A stretch of 64,000 bases of DNA from Thiorhodovibrio winogradskyi (GTDB taxonomy: Bacteria; Pseudomonadota; Gammaproteobacteria; Chromatiales; Chromatiaceae), in the NCBI RefSeq assembly GCF_036208045.1, contig NZ_CP121472.1, positions 310,001 through 374,000 of the forward strand, written 5' to 3'. Each line of letters opens with the position of its first letter. The stretch's first letter is position 1. The translations under genes and the position numbers were made by a program. The notes under the pieces were generated by a model. The model saw only the letters and a program-made list of their open reading frames with translations. It made no database searches and had not been told where the DNA came from. Shown here piece after piece: positions 1-10,736 of the stretch.

Positions 1-2
1 CG

Positions 3-1112
3 CGCAGTCGCCGCTATCTGAAAGCCGTCGGTGTCGTGCTGTGGCGTCCGCGCGACAGCTTCGACGCCGAACCGGACAGACTGTTTACAGGCGAGGCCAA
101 ATGGGATCTGACCACCGATTTGGGCACTGGAGACGGGATCGCGCTCTCCACCGCGCCACCGTCCCAGGGACGCGCGAGCACTGGGGCGCCCCCAGGCACG
201 GCGCCCGCGACTCCAGCCTCGACCGCGAGTGGATTCGTGGGGATCGCGGCTGCCAGGGCAGCGCTCGGCGCCGTTCCTGGCGCGGCCGCCTCAAAGACGA
301 CCTCGGGCACCAGGCGATCCCTCCCACCAGTAACCCCGCCGGCAACAGCTCGGCCGAGCTCCCCGCCACTAGATACGCCCATTGCCTCGGCAAGTCCGCC
401 GGCCCCAGCACCCTCTAGCCTAGCGCCCCCTGGCCCGGCACCCGTCAGCCTGGAACCTGTTACCCCGGCGCCCGGCAGTCCCGAATCGGCACCGAGCAGC
501 CTTCTCCAATCCGCCGATGCCCAGGGCATCGCCGCCATGGACTGGCCGGAACTGGAGAACGAGGTCAGCCAGTGCCGGCGCTGTGGACTTTGCGCCCGAC
601 GCAATCGGACAGTCTTTGGCACCGGCAACCGCCACGCCAGTCTGATGCTCGTCGGCGAGGCGCCGGGAGCTGACGAGGATCGCCAGGGCGAGCCCTTTGT
701 CGGGCGCGCCGGGCAGTTGCTCACACGCATGCTCGCCGCCATCGATCTGCCGCGCGAACAGGTCTACATCGGCAACATTATTAAATGCCGTCCGCCCGGC
801 AACCGCGATCCGCTCCCCGAGGAAATCGCCACCTGCCGCGCCTTCATCGAGCGGCAGATCAGCCTGGTCGCGCCCCAACTCCTGCTGTGCCTGGGCCGCA
901 TCTCGGCGCAAGCACTGCTGCAAACCGGCGATGCCCTGTGGGAACTGCGCGGTCGTTGGCACAGCTTTGGTCCAAACCAGATTCCGCTGCTGGTGACCTA
1001 CCATCCCTCCTACTATCTGCGCAGCCCGGCCGAGAAAGCACGCGGCTGGGCGGACTTGCAGCAGGTCGCGCGACGTCTGCGGGAGTTGTCGCCGGCGCCA
1101 GGCGGTGAATAA
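3..1112 (+). CDS. Uracil-DNA glycosylase, family 4-like (5' end outside window)
   Basis: It removes uracil from DNA as the first step of base excision repair. The frame is open to the left edge, and the codons before the first GTG (36) read like the usual N-terminal part of this family, so the true start lies upstream. A Pro/Ala/Ser-rich linker of about 120 residues precedes the catalytic domain. That domain shows paired cysteines (CRRCGLC), a GEAPG motif, the [12 protein letters not shown] segment, a further Cys (ATCRAF) and a C-terminal HPSYYLR motif. The four cysteines fit the 4Fe-4S cluster of family 4 enzymes. Function is confident; the long linker is unusual. Confidence 0.88.
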   Translation, partial: RSRRYLKAVGVVLWRPRDSFDAEPDRLFTGEAKWDLTTDLGTGDGIALSTAPPSQGRASTGAPPGTAPATPASTASGFVGIAAARAALGAVPGAAASKTTSGTRRSLPPVTPPATARPSSPPLDTPIASASPPAPAPSSLAPPGPAPVSLEPVTPAPGSPESAPSSLLQSADAQGIAAMDWPELENEVSQCRRCGLCARRNRTVFGTGNRHASLMLVGEAPGADEDRQGEPFVGRAGQLLTRMLAAIDLPREQVYIGNIIKCRPPGNRDPLPEEIATCRAFIERQISLVAPQLLLCLGRISAQALLQTGDALWELRGRWHSFGPNQIPLLVTYHPSYYLRSPAEKARGWADLQQVARRLRELSPAPGGE

Positions 1113-1161
1113 ATTCGCCCCTGTCGGCAGGGTTCCAGTGTTCAGCTTTTCGCAAAACGCT

Positions 1162-2109
1162 TCAACCTGGCCCGCGCACGCAATCGCGCCCCTCATGCTT
1201 GGCCCGATACAGGCACTTGTCGGCCCGGATGAACAGGTCGATGGTGTTGCTATCCTCGCTCGCCAGACTGCTTATACCGGCGCTGAAGGTGACCGGGAGC
1301 TTGCGTCTGCCGCCATTGCCCAGGTCGACGTCCGCCGGTTGGCCGCGCAGGATCTCGCGGATGTCATTGACCAGGACCTGGGCATCGCCCGGATGGCTGT
1401 CTGGCATGCAGAGCGCGAATTCCTCGCCGCCAATGCGCCCGAGCACGTCCGTGGATCGCACCCGCTCTTTTAGCAGCTTGCTGACATGGCGCAGCACCTG
1501 ATCACCGACCGGATGTCCCAGGTCGTCGTTAATGCGCTTGAAATGATCCAGATCCATCAGCGCCAGTTGCAGGGGATGACCAAAGCGCAGCGCCCGCGCG
1601 ATGGCCGCGTCGGCGGTTTCAATGAAGGCGCGGCGATTGAGCATGCCGGTCAGTTCATCGGTCACCGCCAGGCGCTCAAGTTCTGCTTCGAGTTGCTTGC
1701 GCTGGGTAATGTTGATCACCACCCAGGCCACCGCGCGCGCGTCCGCGTCCGGCAGGCTCTCAATGGGTGACACCCGCCCTTCAAACCACTGATCCTCGCT
1801 CGGGCCGTCGCGCCGGTTGCCGTCGCAGAGCAGCGAGGACAGCCGGTATTCGAGGGTTTGCACCTCATTGTCCGCTAGGGCACGCCGGATCACCGCGAGA
1901 AATTGATCGGCAATCTCTCGCGGCAGCACCTCGTGCATGCGCCGCCCGATGAGATACTCGGAGCTATCGTAGTACTGGCGCGCCGCGCCACCGAGCACAT
2001 GACGGTAGCGACCTGTTTCGTCGATGACAAAAATCGGATCGGCCAAGGAGCGCGCCACGGCTACCAGGAGGCCATCGCTGTTCGGGCAAACATTCTCGAA
2101 CGACATCAT
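1162..2109 (-). CDS. PAS-GGDEF diguanylate cyclase
   Basis: This predicted cytoplasmic enzyme makes cyclic di-GMP from GTP. The N-terminal 140 residues form a PAS sensor with a PAC-like tail (VINITQRKQ). The GGDEF domain follows from about residue 150 (LTGMLNRRAF) and carries an intact GGEEF active-site loop. An RSTD inhibitory I-site lies five residues before it, so product feedback is likely. There are no membrane segments. The gene is convergent with the glycosylase gene and sits just downstream of the helicase gene on the same strand, with an 18-bp gap, so the two may be cotranscribed. The signal sensed by the PAS domain is unknown. Confidence 0.88.
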   Translation of the reverse strand: MMSFENVCPNSDGLLVAVARSLADPIFVIDETGRYRHVLGGAARQYYDSSEYLIGRRMHEVLPREIADQFLAVIRRALADNEVQTLEYRLSSLLCDGNRRDGPSEDQWFEGRVSPIESLPDADARAVAWVVINITQRKQLEAELERLAVTDELTGMLNRRAFIETADAAIARALRFGHPLQLALMDLDHFKRINDDLGHPVGDQVLRHVSKLLKERVRSTDVLGRIGGEEFALCMPDSHPGDAQVLVNDIREILRGQPADVDLGNGGRRKLPVTFSAGISSLASEDSNTIDLFIRADKCLYRAKHEGRDCVRGPG

Positions 2110-2127
2110 GGCGCCTTAAAACTCATT

Positions 2128-3546
2128 TTAGGAAGAATCGGGCGGGGAAGAATCGGACGGAACCCGCCTGCGACCTATCTGCTTGCGATCTCGCCAACGC
2201 CCCTTGGCTTTGGTTGGGGCAGCGGGTTTGCCCCCGCGCGCCCTTGCCTTGCCGCTCTTTGCTCCCGCCGCCTTGCCACGTTTGGGCGGAATGCGAAAAC
2301 TCCCTTTGAGGCCAGGCAGCACCCGCTCCTCGAGCTCCAATCCCAGATAACGGCGGATTGTATCCATACGATGCCAGTCCGTGGCCGTGACCAGGGTGAC
2401 GGCCAGTCCCGAGACACCGGCACGACCGGTACGTCCGCTACGGTGCAGATAATCATCGCCGCGTGGAGGCGGATCATAATGTACCACCAAATCCACATTG
2501 GGAATATCCAGGCCGCGTGCCGCGACCTCAGTGGCCACCAGCACACGCACCTGACCCGCGCGAAACAAGCCCAGCACCCGCTCGCGCTCGCGCTGCTCAA
2601 GCTCTCCATGCAGACCCGCCGCGCGATGACCGGTGGCACGCAACTGCTCAGTGAGTGACAGACTGCGCTCGCGCTGATTAACAAATACCAGCACCAGCCG
2701 CGCGGCCGGCTCGGCCGCCAGCAGACCAAGCAATTGCGCCGGCTTGGGCGCCGTCTCATTGCAGCGGATCAGCTGATGGCGAATCAGCGCGGAAGGTGCG
2801 CGCGGTGAGTCGATGCGCAATACCCGTGGCTCGCGCAGCGCCGGGCCGATCAGGGCTTGCAGATGGCGATGATGCAAGGTGGCGGAGAACAGCAGCGACT
2901 GGCGCTTGGGGTTGCAGAAAGCCAGGATGGCCAGTACGTCCTCGGCAAAACCAAGGTCGAGCATGCGGTCGGCTTCGTCGAGCACCAGGCATTCCAGATC
3001 GCCAAGGTCCGCCTCGCCCGCGCGCAAATGATCGAGCATGCGCCCCGGCGTGGCCACGATCAGCTCGGGATTCTTGCGTAGAATGGAAATCTGGCGCGCC
3101 CGCGGCGCCCCGCCGATGATGACGCCGATACCAAGGCGGCTGTAGCTGCCGAGGGCAAAAAAATGCGTTTCTATCTGGGTGGCCAACTCGCGCGTCGGCA
3201 CCAGGATCAGCGCCCGGGTGGCCGCGCGCGGCGCTGGCTGGGCCAGCAAGCGCTGCATCAGCGGCAACAGAAAGGCGGCGGTCTTGCCCGAGCCGGTGGC
3301 GGCGGCGACCAGCAAATCCGCGCCCGCGAGCGCGGCGGGAATCACCGCCTGCTGCACCGGCGTCGGTTCGCTAAAGCCCGCCCTGACCAGACCCCGTTGC
3401 AGGGGCTCCGCCAGTGGGAAGACGGCAAACCCGGCTGGGGAGCAGGCTGGGGAGCCAGTTTGGGACTCAGCCAGGGGGCTGATCGCAAGACTGGCTTCAG
3501 AGTCCGCCCAAGGAGGGTTCTGTACGCTGTTCTGCTCGGATATCAT
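2128..3546 (-). CDS. DEAD-box ATP-dependent RNA helicase (RhlE-like)
   Basis: It unwinds RNA duplexes in ribosome assembly or mRNA turnover. All core motifs are visible: a Q-motif region (FSEPTPVQQAVIPAAL), Walker A (AATGSGKT), PTRELA, TPGR, DEAD, SAT, ARGLD and HRSGRTGR. The last 60 residues are a Lys/Arg/Gly-rich tail typical of RhlE/SrmB-type proteins and suited to RNA binding. The 472-residue length fits the family. The exact paralogue (RhlE, RhlB, SrmB) cannot be settled by eye. Confidence 0.9.
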   Translation of the reverse strand: MISEQNSVQNPPWADSEASLAISPLAESQTGSPACSPAGFAVFPLAEPLQRGLVRAGFSEPTPVQQAVIPAALAGADLLVAAATGSGKTAAFLLPLMQRLLAQPAPRAATRALILVPTRELATQIETHFFALGSYSRLGIGVIIGGAPRARQISILRKNPELIVATPGRMLDHLRAGEADLGDLECLVLDEADRMLDLGFAEDVLAILAFCNPKRQSLLFSATLHHRHLQALIGPALREPRVLRIDSPRAPSALIRHQLIRCNETAPKPAQLLGLLAAEPAARLVLVFVNQRERSLSLTEQLRATGHRAAGLHGELEQRERERVLGLFRAGQVRVLVATEVAARGLDIPNVDLVVHYDPPPRGDDYLHRSGRTGRAGVSGLAVTLVTATDWHRMDTIRRYLGLELEERVLPGLKGSFRIPPKRGKAAGAKSGKARARGGKPAAPTKAKGRWRDRKQIGRRRVPSDSSPPDSS

Positions 3547-3612
3547 CCCGTTAAGGATACCCGAAAAGTCACAACAGAGTGCTCTGCCACCAGCACGACC
3601 GGAACAACGGCT

Positions 3613-4041
3613 TTAAGGGTTCGCCGATGCATGCACGCCATGATCGGACAACCATTTGACATCCAGTTCCCAATCCACCCGCTCGACATCCGGCTGGCCG
3701 AGTATCAGAGTCTGGGCACCTTTTTGGTGCTTGATCAACTCCCGCTGGGCGGCAACCATGGCGGGATCAGCCTGATCCTTGCCGGCCAGTTCGGGGTGAA
3801 TCACCTGCAAAAAAAGATAGGCCGGAAAACTATGATTGCGTGGCGTAGACAAGATAGCCAGACCATTATCGAACGAGCGTACCCGGAACTGATAGGGATA
3901 GTCAGCCAGGGCAGCATCGGACTCAAGCAGATTATTTAGTTCCCAAACGCGCGGTTGCCAGCTAGACTTAATCCAAAAGCCCAACACCAAAACCACAATC
4001 ACGCCCAGAACGATGCTGTAATTTCGCGTAAAACTGTCCAT
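3613..4041 (-). CDS. Hypothetical membrane-anchored protein
   Basis: This 142-residue protein is not recognised as a known family. A single hydrophobic segment at residues 9-24 suggests an N-terminal anchor with the remaining ~115 residues in the periplasm. It has no cysteines and no obvious catalytic motif. The start ATG (4041) follows an A/G-rich stretch. It lies alone on the minus strand, divergent from the lipoprotein gene, and the two share a ~220-bp intergenic region. Base composition is less GC-rich than in neighbouring genes. Confidence 0.6.
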   Translation of the reverse strand: MDSFTRNYSIVLGVIVVLVLGFWIKSSWQPRVWELNNLLESDAALADYPYQFRVRSFDNGLAILSTPRNHSFPAYLFLQVIHPELAGKDQADPAMVAAQRELIKHQKGAQTLILGQPDVERVDWELDVKWLSDHGVHASANP

Positions 4042-4261
4042 TTTTCATTAACCTCTTTCGTGGAGCCTCGCGCACACCCTGGTCGGCCTGTGACTCAGCC
4101 CTGATCAAGCCTGCGCTGTTTGCATGAGGCACAGCTTGACGGCAACGCGAATAATAGTCGATGAAATTAATCAACCATTGGCCATTTTTCTCACGCCGCC
4201 CCGCGCTTTCTCCGCGCAGGCTGCATTAACCAAATCTCGCGCTCGAGGATACATCGGAACC

Positions 4262-4804
4262 ATGACAAAACATGTCTTGATCATGCTGGTGGCGCTTGGC
4301 ATCGCCGCTTGTCAATCCAACCCCGACAAAGCTGCCGCCAAGTTCGATGACGATTCCGGAGACGGCATCATCTCCGCGGCGGAAAGAAAGGCGACACCCG
4401 ACGGCCGTGAAATACTGGCGACTGGAAGACGCATGACGCTGATTGAAAAAGAAATCATTCCCGGTAGCTGTTGGGATTACATCGACACCGTCTATGACCG
4501 CGCGGGATACCCGAGGAGCCAACGCAAGACGGTTTTCAAGGGCAGCAAAAATCGTGGACCCTATGCCGACATCGGCTTAGTCCAGCCGGGCGACTGGCTG
4601 TACTATATCAACCATCAATATGGAGGCGTTGAGCACAGCGCCATTTTCGTTGGCTGGGAGGATCCTGCTCACAAAAAGGCCCTGATGCTAAGCTATGGTG
4701 GAGAAAACCGCAGAAAGCCGGCACGTTATAGCGGCTACGATCTGTCGAACATTTATCAGATCATCAGACCCGCGGGCCAGCAAGAACGCTACGCGCGGAA
4801 TTGA
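4262..4804 (+). CDS. Small lipoprotein with NlpC/P60-like Cys-His arrangement
   Basis: The ATG at 4262 is chosen because it gives a clean lipoprotein signal: MTKHVLIML, a hydrophobic core and the lipobox LGIAAC. Earlier in-frame starts would bury this signal. The mature part has a conserved-looking Cys in SCWDYIDTVYDRAGY and a His in VEHSAIFVGW, separated by a GDWLYYIN block. This resembles the Cys/His layout of NlpC/P60 or CHAP peptidases that cut peptidoglycan peptides. The enzymatic role is inference; only the lipoprotein nature is directly supported. Confidence 0.65.
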   Translation: MTKHVLIMLVALGIAACQSNPDKAAAKFDDDSGDGIISAAERKATPDGREILATGRRMTLIEKEIIPGSCWDYIDTVYDRAGYPRSQRKTVFKGSKNRGPYADIGLVQPGDWLYYINHQYGGVEHSAIFVGWEDPAHKKALMLSYGGENRRKPARYSGYDLSNIYQIIRPAGQQERYARN

Positions 4805-4814
4805 ACTTCGGCAC

Positions 4815-6146
4815 TCATCCCTTACGGCGTTTTGTCCGCCCACGACTCTTCGGCTCGCCATCGGAGATCGCCAGCAACAGACCCACGGCCATCAGGGAGG
4901 CGAGCAGGCTGCTGCCGCCTTGGCTGATGAATGGTAGGGTGAGCCCGGTGAGCGGAATCAGCTTGGTCACGCCACCGATGTTCAGGAAGGTCTGCACCAT
5001 GAGCACGGTGGTGAGTCCCAGTGCCAGCAGCCGGGCGAAGAGGCCGCGACAGCGCAGGGCAATGGCGAAGCCCCGCTGAAACAGCAGCAGAAAAAACATC
5101 ACCACCAGCACCGAGCCGAAAAAGCCAAGCTCCTCGCCAACCACGGCGTAGACGAAGTCCGACGCGGCGATGGGAATATACTCCGGATTGCCGGCGCCAA
5201 AGCCCTGCCCCCAGAGCCCGCCCGAGTACATGCCCGACAGGCCCTGCAGCAGTTGCCAACTCGCGCCGGTGGGATCGGCGAAGGGATTTAGCCAGGCGTC
5301 GATGCGACGCGCGCCATGGCTAAAAAAACGTAGCAGCACCAGGGTACCGCCGCTCACCGCCGCGAGCCCGAGTAGCAGGTAGCCAATGCGCCCGGTGCCG
5401 AGGGTCAGCAACAACGGCAGCACCAGATTCACAATGGCGAACATGCCAAGATCGCGCTGCCACAACAACAGCGCGCACAGCACCAGCCACACGCCCGCCA
5501 GCGGCAGCAGCGCGCGCACGGGTGGCAGCACGCCATGGCGCCAGGCGCCGAGTGCCGCGGCACGCGCGGAGATGAAGGCGGCCAAATAGATGACCAGGCT
5601 GAGCTTGAGAAACTCGCTCGGAGTCAAAAAGCCGGCGGCGTAGATGGCGCCGCGATAGCGCTGCCCAGTCACCACCAGGGCCGCCAGCAGCCCAAGCGAG
5701 ATCAGCGCCCACAGCCAGGGCCAGCTGGCCAGATGGCGATAGCGCCCGCGCATGGCACCCAGGGTGACCAGCAGCATGACGCCCATGCCAGCCGGGTAGA
5801 GCGCGTACTGGCGGATGGCTCCGGTCAAAGTGTCGGCACCGAAGGCGCCGAGGCGATAGTGCATCAGAATGCCCAGCCCCGAAAGCAGCGCCACCGCCAC
5901 CACCAGCAGTTGATCGCCGCGAAAACGTACCGCGACCAGGCTCAGGTGCACGACCATCAGGCTCGGCACATAGAGCGCCAGCGGCAGCAGATCGCGTGCC
6001 TCAATCAGTCGCTCGACGCTGCGCTGGGCACCGAAAATGAGCAAAAAACCCACACTGACGGCAAAGACGCACAGCCACAGCCAATGACGCTCGGGCGCCC
6101 GTGCCGTCCAGCTCTCCCGCCAGCTTGCGGGATTAGCCGCCGTCAT
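4815..6146 (-). CDS. FtsW/RodA/SpoVE (SEDS) family glycosyltransferase
   Basis: This polytopic inner-membrane protein should polymerise glycan strands from lipid II. The 443 residues contain about ten to twelve hydrophobic segments. The C-terminal part has the family signature region (YVYAVVGEELGF-like, GLTLPFISQGGSSLLASL). The gene begins 4 bp inside the end of the upstream transpeptidase gene (ATGA overlap), a classic SEDS-bPBP partnership. The C-terminus is basic (KSRGRTKRRKG). Whether it works in elongation or division is not decided by the sequence, although zapA lies just upstream. Confidence 0.88.
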   Translation of the reverse strand: MTAANPASWRESWTARAPERHWLWLCVFAVSVGFLLIFGAQRSVERLIEARDLLPLALYVPSLMVVHLSLVAVRFRGDQLLVVAVALLSGLGILMHYRLGAFGADTLTGAIRQYALYPAGMGVMLLVTLGAMRGRYRHLASWPWLWALISLGLLAALVVTGQRYRGAIYAAGFLTPSEFLKLSLVIYLAAFISARAAALGAWRHGVLPPVRALLPLAGVWLVLCALLLWQRDLGMFAIVNLVLPLLLTLGTGRIGYLLLGLAAVSGGTLVLLRFFSHGARRIDAWLNPFADPTGASWQLLQGLSGMYSGGLWGQGFGAGNPEYIPIAASDFVYAVVGEELGFFGSVLVVMFFLLLFQRGFAIALRCRGLFARLLALGLTTVLMVQTFLNIGGVTKLIPLTGLTLPFISQGGSSLLASLMAVGLLLAISDGEPKSRGRTKRRKG

Positions 6147-7837
6147 GGCAGCAGCCCAAGTTGCTGGGCCTGCAACAGCAGATCGCGCGCCAGGGGCGCG
6201 GCGACGGTCGAACCATAGCCGCCCTGTTCCACCAGCACGGCGATGGCCAGGGTCTGCTCGGGCGCGCGCCTGTCCGCCGGCGCGAAGCCGACAAACCAGC
6301 TGTGGGGCGCGCCATCGGCGTTCTGCGCCGTGCCAGTCTTACCGGCAATGGCAAGCTCCGCCATGGCGATGCCGCGCGCCGTGCCCTCGGTGACCACCCG
6401 ACGCATCATCCCTTGTAACTGGCGTGCGTGCGTCGCTGTCATGAGTCGCGCCAGGGCCTCGGGCTGATCGCTTGCGACCAGACGCGGCTTGACCGCCAGG
6501 CCATCGTTGGCGATGGCGGCGGTGATCAGCGCCAGATGCGCCGGGCTCATCAGCACCCGCCCCTGGCCGATGGATGCCTGGGCGAGACCATATTGATCGG
6601 TTTTGGCAATGCGCGGCGCCTCGCCGGTGACCATGGTCAGGCTGCCATGGGCGCTGCGATGCAGGGGGATGCGCCGGCCGAACAGAAAATCATTCAGGGT
6701 CGCGGCAAAGCGCTCATGGCCGAGCTGTACGCCGAGCTTGGCGAAGAACACATTGCAGGACTCCGCCAGTGCGCGCGACAAGGATAGGCTGCCGTGCCCC
6801 CGCCAGGTCATGCCGCTGCGTCGCGCCGAATAGTAGTCGTGATCGCGAATCAGCGGATAGCGCGCCGAGGTGGTAAAGCCTTCCGGCGCGCACACCAAGG
6901 GTCCGGTCTGGCCCGCCGCCAGTGCCTCGGCCGCCAGCACCAGCTTGAAGGTGGAACCGGGTGGATAGCGCCCCTGCAGGGCGCGGTTCAACAGCCGTGC
7001 CTCGGGGTCGCCGCGCTGGAACAGGCCGGCCGAGAGCTGGTTGGGATCGAAGGCCGGCGCGCTGGCCAGCACCCGCAGGGCGCCATCGCCGGGACGCAGC
7101 ATCACCACCGCGCCAGCGCGCCCATCGAGCGCCGCGAAGGCCTGGCGCTGCAACTCGGCGTCGAGCGTCAACACCAGATCCTGACCGCGCGGCTCGCGCT
7201 GGGTCACCACCCGCTGGCCAAGATCGCGCCAGGCGCGCAAATCCGCCGGAGTGCTGCCATTGAGGTGGGCATTGGCCGAACCCTCGAGCCCGGCGGCGCC
7301 AAAGGTCGGATCCTGATAGCCAATCACATGAGCAAAGGCCGGACCATCGGGGTAGAGACGCTGGACCCGGCCATCGCGCTCCTCGCTGTAGGCCAGTACC
7401 TGCCCGCGATGATCGGCAATACGCCCGCGCGCGATGCGATGCGCCGGGTTGAACTGGCGCCTGTCGTAAGTCTGCATGAAGGCGATGAAGTCCGGGCGGG
7501 TCATGCCCATCAACTGCCAGCTTGCCTGGTAGGCCAGCACGCCACCAAAAGTACCCCCCAGCACCAGCAAAACCAATCCGCCGCCGACTAGGGATTTGGG
7601 CTTGGGCAGCGCCTTCAGCTTGGCCGCCGCGCGCAGATCGAACAGCCGCTTGAGCAGATACAGCAGATTGATGAAAAACAACCCATGCAGGCCGAGCTGC
7701 AGCGTCGGCCAGGCGGGAGAGTCAATCAGGGTGTTGAAGGTGGCGAGGGGATTCAAGGTACGAGGCTCGGGAGACCCAAGCAGGGAATGCCGGGCGGTTG
7801 GCGTACCCAGCCCGGCTGGACCAGTCCATTCAACCAA
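6143..7837 (-). CDS. Class B penicillin-binding protein (transpeptidase)
   Basis: It cross-links peptidoglycan peptides, presumably with the SEDS protein encoded immediately downstream. Two hydrophobic segments occur near residues 45-60 and 85-105, so the anchor is longer than the single helix usual in PBP2/PBP3. The catalytic serine sits in PPGSTFK (about residue 295), followed by the SCN motif (ESCNVFF) and KTGT (AGKTGTAQN, about residue 499). All three active-site motifs are intact. The first 30 residues are poorly conserved in appearance, and a later start is possible. Confidence 0.88.
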   Translation of the reverse strand: MVEWTGPAGLGTPTARHSLLGSPEPRTLNPLATFNTLIDSPAWPTLQLGLHGLFFINLLYLLKRLFDLRAAAKLKALPKPKSLVGGGLVLLVLGGTFGGVLAYQASWQLMGMTRPDFIAFMQTYDRRQFNPAHRIARGRIADHRGQVLAYSEERDGRVQRLYPDGPAFAHVIGYQDPTFGAAGLEGSANAHLNGSTPADLRAWRDLGQRVVTQREPRGQDLVLTLDAELQRQAFAALDGRAGAVVMLRPGDGALRVLASAPAFDPNQLSAGLFQRGDPEARLLNRALQGRYPPGSTFKLVLAAEALAAGQTGPLVCAPEGFTTSARYPLIRDHDYYSARRSGMTWRGHGSLSLSRALAESCNVFFAKLGVQLGHERFAATLNDFLFGRRIPLHRSAHGSLTMVTGEAPRIAKTDQYGLAQASIGQGRVLMSPAHLALITAAIANDGLAVKPRLVASDQPEALARLMTATHARQLQGMMRRVVTEGTARGIAMAELAIAGKTGTAQNADGAPHSWFVGFAPADRRAPEQTLAIAVLVEQGGYGSTVAAPLARDLLLQAQQLGLLP

Positions 7838-7849
7838 TAAAGGAGCGCG

Positions 7850-8158
7850 TCAGGCGGTGGGCGTGCCGGATTCTCCAGTCACGGCGTGACTGACCCGCTC
7901 TTGCAGGCCCTTGAGGCGGCTGGCGACCTGCGTCTGCTGGTCACGTTCATGCATCAGCTCATAAATGAGATTCAACGCGGCCATCACGGCGATGCGGTCG
8001 CCGCCGAGCACCCGGCCGCTCTTGCGTACCTGGCGCATGCGCTCGTCGAGTATGCGGGCGGATTCAAGCAGGCCGGGACGTTCCTCGGGCGCGCAGGAAA
8101 TGCGATATTCCTTCTCCAGAATCTGCACCGTGACCGGGGTGGGATGATCCTCGCTCAC
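7850..8158 (-). CDS. zapA: Cell division protein ZapA
   Basis: ZapA binds FtsZ and bundles protofilaments at the division ring. The 102-residue size, the N-terminal VTVQILEKEYRISC strand segment and the C-terminal coiled-coil helix (MAALNLIYELMHERDQQ) match the family. It is followed after 12 bp by the penicillin-binding protein gene and preceded by the ZapB-like gene, giving a short division/cell-wall operon. In enterics the 6S RNA gene follows zapA; here there is no room for it. Confidence 0.9.
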   Translation of the reverse strand: MSEDHPTPVTVQILEKEYRISCAPEERPGLLESARILDERMRQVRKSGRVLGGDRIAVMAALNLIYELMHERDQQTQVASRLKGLQERVSHAVTGESGTPTA

Positions 8159-8187
8159 AGATGATGCCCTCTCACAATGGTTGCCCT

Positions 8188-8397
8188 CTACAGTTGATCT
8201 TCGAGCGATTTCAAGCGCAGCACCATGGCCTCGATGCGGCTGCGAGCGAGTTCGGTTTTTTCGATCAATTCCGCTCTCTCAGCCACCAGATGCTCTTGAC
8301 TGGCTCGCAATGATGCGTTTTCTTCACGCAGTCGGTCGCACAAACCAACCAGCTCATCCACCTGCTTCTCGAAAAGATTAAAGTCGAACCCAGACAT
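8188..8397 (-). CDS. ZapB-like coiled-coil protein (TIGR02449-type)
   Basis: The protein is 69 residues long when started at the ATG at 8397; an upstream in-frame start would add 17 less plausible residues. It is almost entirely a heptad-repeat coiled coil (LFEKQVDELVGLCDRLREE). Such proteins are encoded next to zapA in many gammaproteobacteria and are thought to act in division. A good minus-strand promoter lies 35 bp upstream, so this is the first gene of the zapA operon. Function is inferred from position and shape. Confidence 0.75.
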   Translation of the reverse strand: MSGFDFNLFEKQVDELVGLCDRLREENASLRASQEHLVAERAELIEKTELARSRIEAMVLRLKSLEDQL

Positions 8398-8432
8398 TGC
8401 GCGCGCTTCTTTTTTGCCTGTTAACGCTTTGC

Positions 8433-8461
8433 AATATAGAAGTCGCAAGCCATTCGGTCAA
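8433..8461 (-). promoter_or_regulatory. Predicted sigma70 promoter of the zapB-like/zapA operon
   Basis: On the minus strand a -35 box TTGACC (8456-8461) is followed after exactly 17 bp by a -10 box TATATT (8433-8438). It ends about 35 bp before the start codon at 8397. Confidence 0.6.
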
Positions 8462-8631
8462 TGTGAAACGCACCCGGATGGGTCGCAAGGTCACAGACTT
8501 GCGGCAACTTTGTAGAAAAACGCGCGCCTTGCAAGGGCGGCACGATGCGCAACAGCCGCGGCAACCGCTGGCCATGGCGGGCATGGACCGCACGGACAAC
8601 GGCCGCCGACAACTGCCACAAGCAGCTAGCA

Positions 8632-8640
8632 TGCTATGAT
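8632..8640 (+). promoter_or_regulatory. Extended -10 promoter candidate for ygfB
   Basis: TGC followed by TATGAT (8635-8640) forms an extended -10 element about 60 bp upstream of the ygfB start. No good -35 box is visible at the standard distance, which is tolerated with an extended -10. Confidence 0.35.
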
Positions 8641-8702
8641 CCCAGCTCGCCTATAGTCCACATCCATTTTTCGCAGCCTAAGCTGCCCAACGCCGCATTG
8701 TC

Positions 8703-9269
8703 ATGTCCGCCGAGCACTCCTCTCACGCCAGCACCCTGGCCGATCATCCCTCGCTGGAGCATTTAAGCGACCTCAGCGAGCTGGCCCTAACTCCCAGCGA
8801 GGCGCACGGCATCTACTGCGGCCTGCTGTGCAGTGGCGAGCGCGACTGCCTGGCGCGCTGGCTGGATGAAATTCTACCCAAGACCCCTACCTCTGACCAC
8901 GACACCGCTAACTGTCGCGCCGCCCTGACCGCGGTCGCCGAACAAACCCTGACTAGTATTCAAGGCCCGCGACGCGCATTCACCCCGTTGCTGCCGAGCG
9001 CTGACGCGCCCCTTGTCGCGCGTGCCGAGGGAGTCAACGACTGGAGCCGGGGCTTTTTGTACGGACTGGGCCTGAACGGCCGCGACCCCAACAGCTTCAG
9101 CGTGATCACGCGCGACGCGCTCGCGGATTTGACTGAAGTCACGCGCATGGACGTCAATGATCTCGGCGACAGCGAGGACAATGAACAAGCCCTGGCCGAG
9201 GTGACCGAATTTCTCTGGGTGGCCGCCATGCTGGTGTACGAGGAGCAGGGTCCGACCCAGGCCCATTGA
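8703..9269 (+). CDS. ygfB: YgfB/YecA family protein (UPF0149)
   Basis: This predicted cytoplasmic helical protein of 188 residues is recognised by the segment EAHGIYCGLLCSG near residue 35, the WSRGFLYGLGL motif near 115 and the acidic C-terminal region ending in EFLWVAAMLVYEE. The position directly upstream of pepP-ubiH-ubiI and divergent from zapA is conserved in gammaproteobacteria. Family members have no settled general role; in some pseudomonads YgfB modulates antibiotic resistance regulators. Confidence 0.85.
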   Translation: MSAEHSSHASTLADHPSLEHLSDLSELALTPSEAHGIYCGLLCSGERDCLARWLDEILPKTPTSDHDTANCRAALTAVAEQTLTSIQGPRRAFTPLLPSADAPLVARAEGVNDWSRGFLYGLGLNGRDPNSFSVITRDALADLTEVTRMDVNDLGDSEDNEQALAEVTEFLWVAAMLVYEEQGPTQAH

Positions 9270-9347
9270 GGCCGATTTCACCCGCGAGGCGCGAGCCTAG
9301 CCTATGAATGACGGCACCAATATGAATTCGCGGTTTTCCCACCCGGG

Positions 9348-10728
<1,381 letters not shown>

Positions 10729-10736
<8 letters not shown>

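Larger units (their letters stand above)
8398..8702. other. Divergent intergenic region between the zapA operon and ygfB
   Basis: About 305 bp without a gene. It holds the minus-strand promoter described for the zapA operon and a plus-strand extended -10 candidate. No RNA gene or convincing hairpin was seen in the middle part. Confidence 0.5.

Noticed and set aside
7838-7849. 6S RNA gene expected after zapA
   Set aside because: Only 12 bp separate zapA from the next gene, so the enteric arrangement is not present.
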